From Posidonia oceanica (Eukaryota; Streptophyta; Magnoliopsida; Alismatales; Posidoniaceae), in NCBI GenBank assembly GCA_037176725.1, contig JAZBRS010000075.1:72790001-72854000 (forward strand): DNA of 64,000 nt. The letters run 5' to 3'. Below are positions 11,587 through 25,100 of the stretch, piece after piece. Numbering within the stretch: the stretch's first letter is position 1; each line of letters opens with the position of its first letter. A program made the position numbers and the translations under genes. A model generated the notes under the pieces. It was given only the letters and a program-made list of their open reading frames with translations. It had not been told where the DNA came from and searched no databases.

Positions 11587-12389
11587 AATGCTTCTGGTGT
11601 ATTTTGCTAACTTAGCTTAGATCGGCAACATATTACTATGGCCACATGTTATGAACAGTATTAAAAATATGTTAGTTTAATATTATTAGGTGTTTGAATG
11701 ATGCCTTAGGTATGTTTTAATATCTGTTGGTTTCTCGAAGGGAAGAAAGTTCCAATGCAAAGTGGACACTTCACTATGCTTTCTCGGGTGAAATGCATGG
11801 GCTCATGGTTGATGCCCATGATAAAGGTTAATTTAACTACGATAAAAGTTATAAAATCATTTGATTCATGAACTATATACCTGTTGAATAATGTAATTCA
11901 GTCTCATTAGATTGAATTTTACATTTAATATGAGTTTTTGAGAAGTAACAACTAATTTCTTATTTGTAGTTTAAATAATTATTGTTATATGAAAATTGTG
12001 ATTTATATATGATAGAAATTTTGGAATCACTGATTCTTGATATATACTTATTATAATTTGTTTATTCTTTTTTTATAGTAGGCATAGTTAAATTGTTCAT
12101 CTCTATTAACTAATTGAGATGAAGATGTTAGATGTATGTCATATCCGTTGTTATATCCAATTTTATCTGTATCTAATCTCTTTTTATCCGTTCCGCATCT
12201 GTATCCGTTCTTTGAAGATATGGATATGTAATTTTCCTATCCATATGATATCTATATCTGTATTCGTATTTACATTTCGAAAACGGAAACGGATATGATA
12301 ACACCTATATCCATATCATATCCGATCCATTTACACTCTTACTTGTGTGACTTAAAACTCAAGGTCTATTGCGTGGAAATGACTCCTAC

Positions 12390-12872
12390 ATTGTGTCTCA
12401 CTGTGCTCTATGTCTTTATACATATGATGACCTACACCATTTGTTCTTTGACTGTCCTTTCTCTAGGACTGTGGTACTCTTGGCAACGGCTTTCCTTTGC
12501 CTGCAACTTGATGGCTCCATTGAGGAGCTGGTGCCAAGGATTTGAGTTCCTCGGTGTTCTCATCTTAGGCAACAAGCAATGATTATGGTGGCTGCTGTGG
12601 TATATTTTGTATGATTGGAGAGAAACGTTCAGCTCTTCAACCTACCTTGACCATCGATCGAGATCATCTTTGTTGATTTGGGATTGTGTTTGACGTCTTG
12701 ATGCTCGGAAGTTTTCCTCACCGATCCCATGATGACTTGTTTGTTTACTCCTACGTGAGTTTGCTTTGCTGAGTCTTATACTTTTGTGTCCTTTGTACAT
12801 GTACTTTGAGCCTATTATTTACATCATAAGTAAAGACGTGCCTTCCTTTCGCTTAGAAGAAAAAAAAAAAAG
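12390..12872 (+). mobile_element. 5'-truncated LINE remnant with zf-RVT domain
   Basis: From 12402 a frame reads CALCLYTYDDLHHLFFDCPF, the zinc-binding domain found at the C-terminus of plant LINE reverse transcriptases. After a stop near 12540 the frame continues with VVYFVWLERNVQLF, the usual following block. About 170 bp later there is an A-rich tail (12859-12871). The 5' end abuts the right end of the hAT-like element. No target duplication was recognised. Confidence 0.72.
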
Positions 12873-13102
12873 CCACTAAAAGACATGGGAATTTTTAAGA
12901 ATGAGACAATCTTAAAGGATTATATGAACAATACCCTAAACAAACCGATAACAGGGAATGGCCAACAGGAACAGGAGAGAGAAGATAGAACTCCAAGTTC
13001 CTAATTGCTTCCTTTCCTTCGGGGAAAGCTCAACCAACTCCTCCTCATTCACCTGGAGAGGAGAGAGCGTTGAGATATAGTAGAGAGAGAGAGAGAGAGC
13101 GG
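12873..13102 (+). promoter_or_regulatory. Presumed promoter and 5' UTR of the complete ABCD2-like gene
   Basis: A 230-bp region between the LINE tail and the start codon. It includes CTTTCC/CTCC-rich DNA and a GA microsatellite at 13083-13099 just before the ATG. GA/CT repeats are common in plant core promoters and leaders. I see no clear TATA box. The transcription start cannot be placed from sequence. Confidence 0.45.
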
Positions 13103-16100
13103 ATGGCCTTTTCCACTCTCCTCTCTTTCCCCACCGCCCTATTTAAACTCCCACCTCCTCATGATTCATCTTCTCTTCCGTCTTATGTCCAATTCACCTC
13201 CTGTCCTCATTTTCCTCTCCGGGGATTGGGGCTGTCGTCCACGTTGCTGATGCGTCGTCGTCGTCGGGTCTCGTCCTCGTCGGCTCGGGGAAGAGCGAGA
13301 GCTTCCGCGGTCGTGGAGGAGTCGCCGGCTTCGTCGGAAGGGGAGGATCAGGTTGGGATCTCTGATTTTGCCTACTCTGTGTTGGTTGTTTTGGGAATTT
13401 CGAGGTTAGTCGCGTTTGTGTTGAACCTTTGGGTGTTTGTTCATTAAGTAAGAACTCAGGTCTGCATTCGTCAGTTGTGTTTGTCTGCAATTTGCTTCGT
13501 CTTCAGTTTTTCACTCGATTTGCGATTTAGTCGTTTGGTTCAAATTCTGACAGGGATCGTTTTATAACCAGAATCTGAACCAAACGAGAAAACAAGATCA
13601 ACTTAACTTTAGAAACTGACATAACGTCTACAATATAAATCTTACAGAAGCCAAAAGCTGGGGCAAGTGAGCTGACCAGAAGCCAGATTCTGTAAAAAAG
13701 TCATAAGCCAGAATCTGAACCAAATACAACCTTAGACAAGTGCATGTTTCTTTTGGATTTCCAGTTGTGATTTCCGCGAACTTGGATAGGTCCATGATCT
13801 GTGCTGGCAAGTATTTGTTAAATGATAAAAAACTTGTGCTTTTGCACTCCAGATGTAACCAGGATTGACAAAACATAACATAGGATGGGGCTGATGTTTA
13901 GTATAGTATTACATATTTGGACGTCTTAAAAAGCCATCCCATCTACAAGCCGGAAGTTTTCTTATTAGCAGTATAGTTCTGTATTTTCTAGATTCATGTG
14001 TTCTTTTTAACGTAAAAACAGTTACAAACCTATGGAATTTACCTGTTGATGCGTGCTTTGTTTTTTCCTTCCGACATGGGCAAAATACTTGCATCTACTC
14101 AACAGAGGTCAAAACCTATGTTTGTTTTAGAATGGAGTGGCTTGTCTAGTCCTCATAGTTAATGTTAGGTTGAACATGTTTACTCATTCAGTAACTTAGG
14201 GACCTCAACGCAACCAAGACAGGTTCAATATCTGCTCTTGTAACAAACTAAACCTCGTGGTCTGTCAGTTTGCCCAGAGGCCTACAACTTTCTAAGCAAT
14301 AAAAAATCCATTAGAAGTTATCAATGTTCTGCTCTAGCTTTACATATTAGGTTAGCACCAAAATTATTCCTTAAGTGCCTGAAAAAACATAACACGAAAT
14401 CCAGGTGTCTAACAAACACGAATATCTAAGAAGTGTCCTGGATGTGACATGGTCATGCCAATTTAATTTTTTAAAAAAAGGCCATACCAGCTGCCATGTT
14501 GAACACTGTCATTGTTATGCCTTCTAACAAGGAATGTCCGTGCTTCCCAGATTTGGTAAAACCTTAAAAGCTTTAAATAGGTTTTTTTTATGGGATGCTT
14601 CCTGTGAAATGATCCAACTGCAAAGGAAAGTTCATCAAATGATACAAAAATTTGCAAGATATCTACAGAAAGTAAATATCTGCTACAGAACAAATACATT
14701 TATTTTTCAAGTGATTCATATCGTCGAGTGTACCCATTCCTAACTGAATTCTGATCAAATGATCCACAGCAGCCAAGCCAATACATCCTAAATAGAGTCA
14801 TAATATAGATTCATGAAGTTCAATTCACAAAGTTCAGCATTATACAATTATACAACTTGCTATATGGTTGCTGCTTCTCAGCCTGAAGAACTCAATAATT
14901 TAAAATATCTGAACTAAAAAATGTGTAAGTAGAAATTTTCTAAATCTCCTTGTGTCATTCTAAAGATTAAGTTCCTTTTTAGCAAAATTTCTACAGCAGT
15001 AGCTAGTGTTATACTTTCATGTAATTTGAAGTGTGGACAAAATTCTGTTTCAATATCGAAAATGACTATTGTTGTGAAGTGTTGGTAGTTGTACTCATGT
15101 TTTTCTATGGGTCTTTGGAGGAATGACTTGCTTGATGTCATTTCATCTTGGGTTTGGACTTTAGACTAAGGTAGTGTATTTTGTCAAGAATACCAGGAGT
15201 TCAGGAACATCTAACCATGCAGTGATTTTTTTCTGTCATTTGGAGTAATATATATGTTCATCATGAATGAAGGGACATAAGAAGCCCTCCTGTTGCAATA
15301 CAACTTAAGAACTGGCTCTGAAAATTCTCAGGAATCTTTTGATATTGCTGGGACCGTACTTTTTGTGGAGGTGGCTTTATTGACGGGTGCACTGTTAGAA
15401 CTTGGATTAGGTAATTGTGAAAGACAAAAAAAAAAAAAACTTACTGGTTATGTACCTGAGTTTCTTTGTTCTGCCTTTGATTTTTGTTTACTAATAAATT
15501 TTGGTTGCTTTATGCTAATGAAAACCCAGTTAAGCACACACAAAAATTAGAGTTGACTATATATACCTCATTGCTTAAGTAATTTGAAAACATGTTTTCT
15601 TATTTAAGTTGGGATGGGGTTGTTTTATCCACTTCCAATATCTAAAGTCAAACGGCTCTTCTCGTTTCTTTGACTTGATGTAAACAAAATTGTCTGGCAT
15701 TTCTAGATTCTTTCAGACAGCTTGTGTTTTTACATTATGGAAGCTTCTTTTGAAGTTCGAGATTCCACCTAGAGAATTCTGATGGCACTACTTTATTTCC
15801 TTATTTATCCAGTCCATAATTTTCTACAGCTTCTGTGAAGATAATGAAAGAATACCTGTTATCATCATCTCTTTCTTACACCAATATCTGATTGAATTTT
15901 GGGTTTTGTGTTGCTTGTATTCCCTGAACAGGATGAGAAAAGGGTTGGCTCTGATCTTCCAACACTTTTAAGGAGATTCTGGAAAGTGGCTGCCCCATAT
16001 TGGTCATCAGAAGACAAAGTCCAAGCTAGACTCAGACTTGCTGCAGTATTTGCTCTCACTCTAGGAACAACAGGAATCAGTGTTGGGTTTAACTTTCTTG

Positions 16101-19100
16101 GACGTGACTTTTATAATGCACTTGCTAGTGAGTGATTTTTAGTTCAATGGCAATTTTGGATTGCAGAGTCATTTTTGTTTACCCTTTTAACCAAATCCTA
16201 TGCCCTATATTGTTTAGTAAATATTATAGGTCCACACTTAATTCTTCAAATCTCTTATTTTATTTTGCAAGACAAGGACCAAGAACAATTCACGAGGCAG
16301 CTACTTTACTACGTGGGGGCTTTTGCCGGTGGAATCCCGGTGAGCATATTGCTGCTCTCTTTTAGGTATTGCTCTACAAACCATGTAAAATTGTTTCAAA
16401 ATGTGTGTGACATGCTTTTGTCATACTGATTCTTTTAATCCCCAGCAGTTTAACAATTTCTGAATGATAAACACAATTATATTTTATGTGTAAAAAATGT
16501 TGTGTTCTCCTGAAGATATTCTCTCTTATCTAGAATTAAAAGGTAATTATGTGCTATTTTTCCCCTCCCTTTCACTCCTGTATTGATTTGTCCAAAGACA
16601 AATTTACACATGCAAAAATGAATAAAGTGTTCATCAAAAAGATTAAACTTGCATCAGTACAGCTGCTCTTCGTGTACAGACATACAGTCTCAAGTCCCAA
16701 CCATGATGTGGAGAAGATGAAGTCTGTAAAGATACCCAAGTCACCAGCCACATCTTGCACCTTCCCTGAGACAAATGAAAGTGAGGGGACAACAAGGTTT
16801 TAGATCCCCAGTTTCTTGCATCGCTTGGTGATGAACCTTGAAATCACATTTTCCTTACTCTTTTTCCTATTAGCAAACACGTAGTCTATATTTCAAAATT
16901 GATCAGAGGCTCCAATGTGCGAATGCAGCAAAATATGTCTCTGTTTTTGCATGCTAGTATCTCATTTCATACTCTATCATATTGGTTATATTAGTATGAT
17001 TTCCTCTAAAGAGTATTGCTAAAAAAATCCCTCTAAAGAGTATAAATTTTGTTTTTTTATGCAGTTCTTTGTCTTGAGAGATTATTCAAGAGAAACTCTA
17101 TCTTTAAGGTGGAGATCTTGGATGACAAGCTACTACATGGAGCGGTATCTTAAGAATCAAACGTTCTACAAAATTCAATCACAATCAATTATTGATAATC
17201 CTGACCAGCGGATTGTTGATGATCTAAGTTCTTTTACTGGGACTGCACTTGCATTTTCTTTGGCCTTTTTTAATGCTTCCATAGACTTGATATCATTCAG
17301 TAACATTCTTTTTGGAATCTACCCGCCATTGTTTGTTGTGCTTGTCATTTACTCTATTGGTGGCACTGCTATTAGTGTGTTTCTTGGAAAGGTAATTTTT
17401 CCTGTTACTGCAGCGATTTCTTCTTTTCTGGTAACTTTATGCATTGTTCTTTAATCTGTACTGAAGATGCTTCTCCTGATTCCAGGGTCTCGTCAACCTA
17501 AATTTTATGCAAGAGAAGAAAGAAGCAGATTTTCGTTATGGCCTTGTACGTGTTCGGGAAAATGCAGAGTCAATTGCTTTTTATGGCGGTGAAAGAAATG
17601 AAATGCAACTACTCCTGCAGCGTTTCAGGAAGGCCTTTGAGAACTTAAGTGTACGTATGCCTTTAAATCTTTTAACATGTCAACCAGAAAAAAAGAGAAT
17701 AGCTCTTTCTTTATGCATTTCTTTGCTGATGGGTTGACATAAGTCATCACAGTGCAGAGAAGCATCTGTACTGTACTTAGTCCTTCCTGCAACAAATTAG
17801 TGCTAACACCTGCATTGCAGTGAGCGAATATCACTAATCACACATGCCAAAGTTATCACAGCGTCATGGCGGTACGGCAGTAACACCGGGAGCTTGGGCG
17901 CCTAGGTGGCGCCTATCAATAATGAATCAATATATCATATATACATAATTATATATATCAATATATCAGACATATATCAGATTAAATAAATGCTTGTTTA
18001 TATGATATAATGGCACATATCAGATTAACATTTCAATAACAATAATGCATTACTAAATTGACATGCCACTTTCTAAAACTAACGAATAAGTAAATAACAA
18101 TAACAACAATAACAATAAGTCAATGTTTGATAAAAAAAAACAAAGGTACAAAATGATCATCATTATTCTTTATCATCATCAAAGTCTTCAAATTGTCCTC
18201 CAAACTCATTTTCATCATCCTCTTCTTCTTCATAGGATTCTTCCTCTTCATCCTCCTCTTCCTCTTGTAACTCCTCTTCATCATCAACTTCCATGGGTTC
18301 TTTGCCTTTCCTTGAATATGTTTTCATACTTGTTCCACATCCATGTGCACGAGGACGGTCACGACTACAACCACGGGTTGTTGGAATTGAAGTGGGTCGG
18401 GCTTGAGTGATCGATCTTCTAGCACGACCGGCATGGAACTCCGAAGCTCCTATTGCAGCATCAACTTGTGTCCATGTGAGTCCCTCTTCCCCGTACACAA
18501 ACTCATTTGCAGCTCCTGCTATGCCCGTCATCCATTCGCTGCTGTAATTTAATTCATCTATACGTATGGGATCAAAATCTTCATTATTATTGTTTAGACT
18601 TCTTGTTTGAAATCTTTCGTAAAGACGCTTGTTGTAGTTGATGAAAACAAGTTTGTCTAATCGATCTTGTTCCATGCGGTTCCTCTTTTTCGTGTGGATC
18701 TATTGACATAAGAGAGGAAAAAGATAAATAATTCAATATTTCAAATATGATACGTGTTTAAATTTAAAAAATAAGTGACAACTAAGTAACAAGTATTAAT
18801 GTTTCTTAGTTCTTACAAATTCAAATGCGCTCCAATTCCTCTCACAATTAGAGGCAGTACAACAAAGACGTAGGATGCGAATGGCAATCTTCTTAAGCGA
18901 AGGAGTAAGTACTTCATAAGAGTCCCACCAACTCACTACATGAAGAAAGAAACATGTTGTCAAAAGTCAAAACTCAAACACTCAAACTCAAATATGAGAA
19001 AGTAAATAAAAAAGTAAGAAACATTTACTTGGTTGTTGCAAGGAAATTGTATCCTTCGCCATTTCACTACCAAATCTTCCTCTTCTTTGCTTGTAGGAAT

Positions 19101-22100
19101 CAACATCCAACATGATTTCATTCCGTTCATCCCGATTCTTGACCATTCGTGAAATGCGGCATCGTAGAAATCAGTAAGTGGGGAAATATTTTCCTCTCTT
19201 TCTTTGTAATAGACCGTGGGATTTAGAAATGCTCCTGCACCAAGTAGAGGACGATCATCATAGTGCAAAGCCAAACGCTTCTCAGTAATATCCAAAATAG
19301 GCTTGTATTCCTTCTCATTATTGTCAAAATTATCTTTAATTGCTACTTTGGCATAATTGAATGCATGTGCAAGGTAACCCATGACCGGCTTCTCATCACA
19401 ATCAACTAATCTCAACAAAACTACAAGGGGTTGAGAAGCTCTTAGGCAATCTTCCAAGATATTCTAGAAATCTGTAGAAAGCACTGCATTCATGACTTAT
19501 GTGCCTTGAGTAGTTTTCACCCAACTAGACTCGTTCTACATATCAAATACAAAGACCTCAATGACCTATTTAAGGATATTCTTCATGTTATACATACTCT
19601 GAAGTGTAAGATATGAAGTAACAAATCTTGTAACACCGCATCTAACAAGCTCTTTTCCATTAGACTTTGCAATGAATGCATCATGGAGACGAGTGTGAAG
19701 ATAGATAAATGATGTGATCCTTCTTCCCATGGCTATCACTTTCCTGAATTTTGGCAATTTCTCAATGTCCTCAAGCATGAGATCAATGCAATGTGCTGCA
19801 CAAGGAGTCCAAAATATTTGATTATTTTTCTCTATCAGCTTTTTCCCTGCAAGAACATAATTTGCTGCATTATCTGTGTACACTTGCACCACATGCTCTT
19901 CACCTACATGAGTGATTGCATTCTCAACAAGTGTCAACAAATAATCTGCAGTCTTCTCGTGACTTGAAGCATCAACAGAATACAAGTAAAAAGTACCCTC
20001 TGGACAATTCACTAAGAAGTTGATCAAACTCCTTTGTCGTCGGTTTGTCCATCCATCAAACATGAGAGTAACACCATATTTTTTCCAATGCACCTCGAAT
20101 TCTCTTCTTATTTCTACTACATTATTGAACTTCTTCTCTAAAAGTGGCTTCCTTATTTGATGGAAGGAAGGTGGCCGATATCCCGTCCATAGCGTTCAAT
20201 GGCCTTACAAAGTACTTCAATTGCCAACTTGTTAACTGTGTTGAAAGGCAATCCACACTCATATAGGGCATCAGCAAAGAATTCATCAACCCACACTTTT
20301 TCTTTCTTCTTGAAGTGGTCCTCAATTACTGTTTGTTGTTTGCCTTTTCGTTGCCTCCTTTCGATAACAAAGGTGCGAAGATTTTCCCTACACAACACAT
20401 CAAGAGGATCCACTTTCTTCCCAGTTGGGACAATTGGCTTTGCAGTTCCACTACTTGAAGATGCAATTACTTTTTTTTGTTGATGTGTTGCAGTAAACTC
20501 ATTAGGTATGGTGTTGCTTGCATTAATTTCATCTCCGTCTAATGTAGTAGCACCAAATGTAAACTGTGGCTTCCTCTTTTTTCCTCTATTGAACCACTTC
20601 AACATCTCATCTGCAATGGCTTTTGTTGTCTTGGGACATTTACTAATATCAAGATAACCTCTAATCAAATGTTCCTTCTGTCTTTTGATACCACATTTGG
20701 AAATCTTTCCACAAAATAAGCATTGCACCGTATTTTTGTCGCCAAGAGTTGGCCACCATGCATACTTCCATCCAGGATCATCTGACTTAGCTCTTCTTGA
20801 TTTATCACGAGCTAAAACAGATCAATACCAGGATGCAAGGTGAATGATGCTCCTTGTACTTAATTTCGTGGGAGTGTTGGAGAGTTCTCTTCTTGTGACA
20901 TGCTACAATTCATTTATCATAATGAATGGAAAATAAAGAAAACAAGTAAACAACAAGATTATGATTTCTAAATGAACATGAGCATAATAAATCAATAAAT
21001 CATAAATATCTGTAAAAATTGGAGAAAGCAATAAACCATAACCGACGGCATATCATTCTGATTTCTGAATGAACATGAGCATAATAAAACAATAAATCAT
21101 AAATTTCTGTAAAAAATAGAGAAACCAGTAAAAATCTAAAAATAAACATGCATGATGCCTTGGAGAGTAAAATCGACATTGAAAAATCAAAAAATAAACA
21201 AGCATTACATAACCGACATCTGAAATATGGAAAAATCAAAAAATAAAGAAGCAGCAAAAAATTGCATAATGCCTTGGAAGCCATGAAAAGACCTTGGAGA
21301 GTGAAGATGGAAGGAAAAAACATGAGAAATTTCAATAAATACCGTGGAGAGTGAAGATGGAAGGAAAAAAGGTGAAGAAGAGGTCGGAATCAACGCTGAA
21401 ATGACCGGACGTCGTCGAAATCACCGCTGGATTTGCCGGAAGCCACTGAAATCACCGCCGGAATCGCTGGAAGCCACTGGAATCGCCGTCGGAACCACTG
21501 GAAGCCGCTGGAATCCCCACTGGAAGCTATTGTCAGAGTCATCAGCGCCGTCTATGGTGGAAACCGCCGCTGGAATCGCCGGAGGAGGACGGAGGAGCTG
21601 TTGAGGTCGGACGTCGAACAAAGAAGCAGTCGCTGGAACTGGAATCATGTATGTTTTTTTTTTTTAAAGGAAGAAATATGGATCCAGATCCAAATCCGGA
21701 TCCGGATCCGGCGCCTAATCGTTCAGGTGATGCCAAGGCGTCGTTCAGGCGCCCGCCTGCTCGCCGGAAGCTGCTTTCAACCAAGGCGTCTACACGCATG
21801 GTTCCTTAACAAGACCTTTTAGGCATGGGCTTCATATGTTTTCGAGTCATTCGAATGTTATGCAATTATTCTTATTTTTTCTAAGCTGATGTTGTATTTG
21901 ACTCTATCTCATTTGTTAATTTCCCTGGCTGCATATCTTTAAATAGCCATCTGGACATATATTATTAGCCTTACTATTTTTATGTAAAATTAACTGTTCA
22001 TTATGCAGCAACTACTGATTGCTTCTCGAAATCTGGATTTCTTTACAAGTGGCTACCGTTACCTTATTCAAATTCTTCCTGCCGCTGTTGTTGCTCCCAT

Positions 22101-25100
22101 GTACTTCTCTGGTAAAATTGAGTTTGGAGTAATCAACCAATCTGTCTCAGCTTTCAATCACATTCTTAGCGATTTCTCGCTCATAGTCTACCAATTCCAA
22201 GCAATAAGTGCCTTCTCAGCTGTCATTGATCGTCTAGGTACAATTTCTTCCATTTTTGCTGCCTCCAATGCAAACTTGCACATATTGAAATCGTAGGCTA
22301 TATTTCTTTTATCCCTTTTGATGGGTGGAAAACAGCTCAAGCAATGCTGCAGCAATGCTGCACGAAGAAAGGGCTATTTAAAGTTGGAAAGTGCAATATG
22401 TACTTTAAATAGTTTAATTACATATAGTTTTTGTTCTATTTCATTACTATGATTAGGGATTCATCGTTTGTACCCTGGCTTTGAGTTTATCACTTGTCAA
22501 TTTTTTTATTTGTATGTATTGACCTTTTACTAATTAAATGTGCTCCCAGCATTTTTCACCCTTTACAAGTCATTTATCTGCGCTAGTTTTTGACCTCTTG
22601 CCAATTGGTTCCGAGTAGCTTTACCGAGATCAGAGCTGCAAAGCTTGTTTTTCCTTGTTTTACACCATTCCCCTTTGCTGCCACATGCTTGCGGATAATT
22701 GTAGGTGAAGATGTTTGACAATGTGCATTAAAATGTATGTGCCCTTCTTCCCTTCAGCCGAGTAACTGTCTCTTCTTGCAGCATTATTAGATATTCTTAT
22801 CATCCTTAGCACATTACTATTCAAAATATTCTCTGTGCTGATAGGATTATCACTCATAATATGCCCCAATTGGTGGAATAATTTTTTGACATATAGCATC
22901 TGAATGGAAGCCTGCTATAAATGATTGCCATACCTGTAATACATGAGATTAATCTGGTCATAGTACATAGTCACTTTTTACTCCCTAAAAAATGACTATT
23001 ACGCTCAATCTGGTGACATGGAGCAAAACCTAATAAGATATAATTTATTCTGCCTATCATATGATTCCGGCACAGGAAAAATTTGTACTTTGCATATCCA
23101 TATGGAACTTGTAAATGATATTTGTCTCTCATTATTATGTTGTTCTTACCTTTCCTACAACTTCTACAATACTCATACAGGTGAGTTTGATGATGTTCTT
23201 GATGGTAGTCACTCGTCGTATCCTTTGGAGTCTCAGAGTACTGTGAAGATTAGTGTCTTACCTTACGGTTCTCAAGATTTCATGATCCAGCAACCAAATG
23301 GATATAAACCTCCTGTTGGCTGTCAAAAACTACTGGTGGTCCAGAACTTGTCATTGGAAACGCCAAATACCAGAAGAATTCTTATAGCAGACTTATCACT
23401 AGAGATCAATCACAAGGATCATTTACTGGTGAGATTTGCCTTAGCCGATTTATTTTGTTGTACTCTCATTCTTAAAAGAGTTCATGATCAATGTTCTTAG
23501 TTTTAAATAGGTTATGGGTCCCAGTGGAAGTGGCAAAACTTCATTGTTAAGGGCCTTAGCTGGCCTTTGGAATACTGGTGAAGGAAACATACTGTTTTAT
23601 CTGGAAAATACTGGAAAGAACCAATCAAATATATCATCTGAAACAGTGTCTGAAAAAATGGTGAATGCACCAAAGGCTGATGATAAACTTGATAGTTCCA
23701 CATTTGGAAGAGCTAAAGGAGTATTTTTCCTACCTCAAAGACCATATATGGTTCTGGGAACTCTTCGAGAGCAATTACTTTATCCAACATGGAGTGACAA
23801 TTTCCAGAAACCAGAAAACATTCCATCTCCAGGTATGATGTGTTACTTTTAACTATAGTTGAGAATGATGAAACCATCATTCACCAGAAAGCTTAGCAAA
23901 GAGAATGGAATGGACCTTACATTTTGCCTTTCTGGTAGAAGATCTTGGCATCCATTGTGGATATTACTGACTAAGGTTGCGTTTGGTAACGTTTATGGAC
24001 AAAATGATTATAGAAATAAGCTAGTTTTTTTTTTATAATCAAAATGTTGGTAGCTTATTCTTATCGCTCTATAATCCTGTTTGGTTGTACTTATTGAGAA
24101 ATGATTATGATGTAGGCAAATGTCTATTTTACCTTTATTATATAATAACAAAAAAAACCATCTTCTCCTTCTTTGCCTAACAACCTCTCCTTCCTAGGGT
24201 TTTCTTCTCCTCCACCCTCCCCTCCCCCGATTCTCCTCCTTTGCCTCCTTACACGCATGAGTTCTCTCCGACGAGCTCCTTTGCCTTCGACTACCCATGT
24301 CGCCTCTGCTTCCACTACCTCTGTGCAACAACACCCGACAACGGAAACCCCGAGCAGCATCCGACAACATACACCTCCATCAATGGTGCCACGATCCCCT
24401 GCTTCAGCCTTACAAACTTCGATGTTACCGCTCCCACCATAGAATAACAATCCATACTCCACCCGATCCTCGATTCCTTATTCACCCCCACACCCTAGTG
24501 GTTCGCCATTGTCCCATTACGTCATGGCAGCTCCAGCCTTTCCAACGACCCGTAGATCATCAACTCCTCCGTGTTGCTCACCTTGAACTCCACGAGCCCT
24601 ATGAACCGGATGCTATCCGTCATAACGTAGGTGACTTTGGTGGCGTCTCGGTCGATCCAGTCGCGGCGACAGAGGAGAGTCGTGGGTTCATAGGGGGGGA
24701 CACAGGCACCGTTCATCTTGAGCAAAACCCCCATCTCGCAGTGGGGGTGCGAGAGGGAGAGGTGGGGTGGGACAAGGTCGAGGGTGTACGGGGCGATGTG
24801 GACGTAGAAGAGGCGGATCTCGAACCAGGAGGAGGGGAGCGGGTTGAGGTTTCGCCAGAGGGATGTTGTAGCAGCCATAGATGATGGGTCTGTCCTCTTC
24901 TCCACCACCGCCTCCGCCGCGTCGTCCTCCGGCCTCGGCGTCAGTGTTTTGCTTATTTTGGACAAATATCTCTCCATCCATGTTTGTTTTGCTTGTTTTG
25001 TGTTGGTGACAAAAATTGTAAATAGTGATTTGTTTTTTTGAAATATTATTCATTAAATGAAGACAATTTAGGAAATAGATGGGAAAAAATCCTAACGTTT

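Larger units (their letters stand above)
10545..12341. mobile_element. hAT-like TIR element carrying host sequence
   Basis: The ends are inverted repeats, TAGGGGTGCAAACGGATA at 10545 and the complement of TAAGAGTGTAAATGGATC ending at 12341. Inside each end lies about 200 bp of subterminal repeats rich in GGATAC/GGATAT, in opposite orientations. TAGGGGTG-type termini with subterminal repeats are typical of plant hAT elements. I could not find a convincing 8-bp target duplication. No transposase is present. The interior holds a CT-rich minisatellite and an ARGONAUTE1 exon fragment. It lies just beyond the end of duplication copy A and has no counterpart after copy B. Confidence 0.68.
17896..21754 (-). 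mobile_element. hAT transposon in an intron of the ABCD2-like gene
   Basis: A 3.9-kb element in the intron 17651-22008, oriented against the gene. Imperfect inverted GC-rich segments (GGGCGCCTAGGTGGCGCCT at 17896-17914 and AGGCGTCGTTCAGGCGCCC at 21736-21754) probably lie at or near its ends, but the exact boundaries and target duplication are not resolved. It contains a decayed transposase of the BED-finger/DUF659/hAT-dimerisation type. It is not present in copy A within this window because that intron of copy A lies upstream. Confidence 0.72.
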
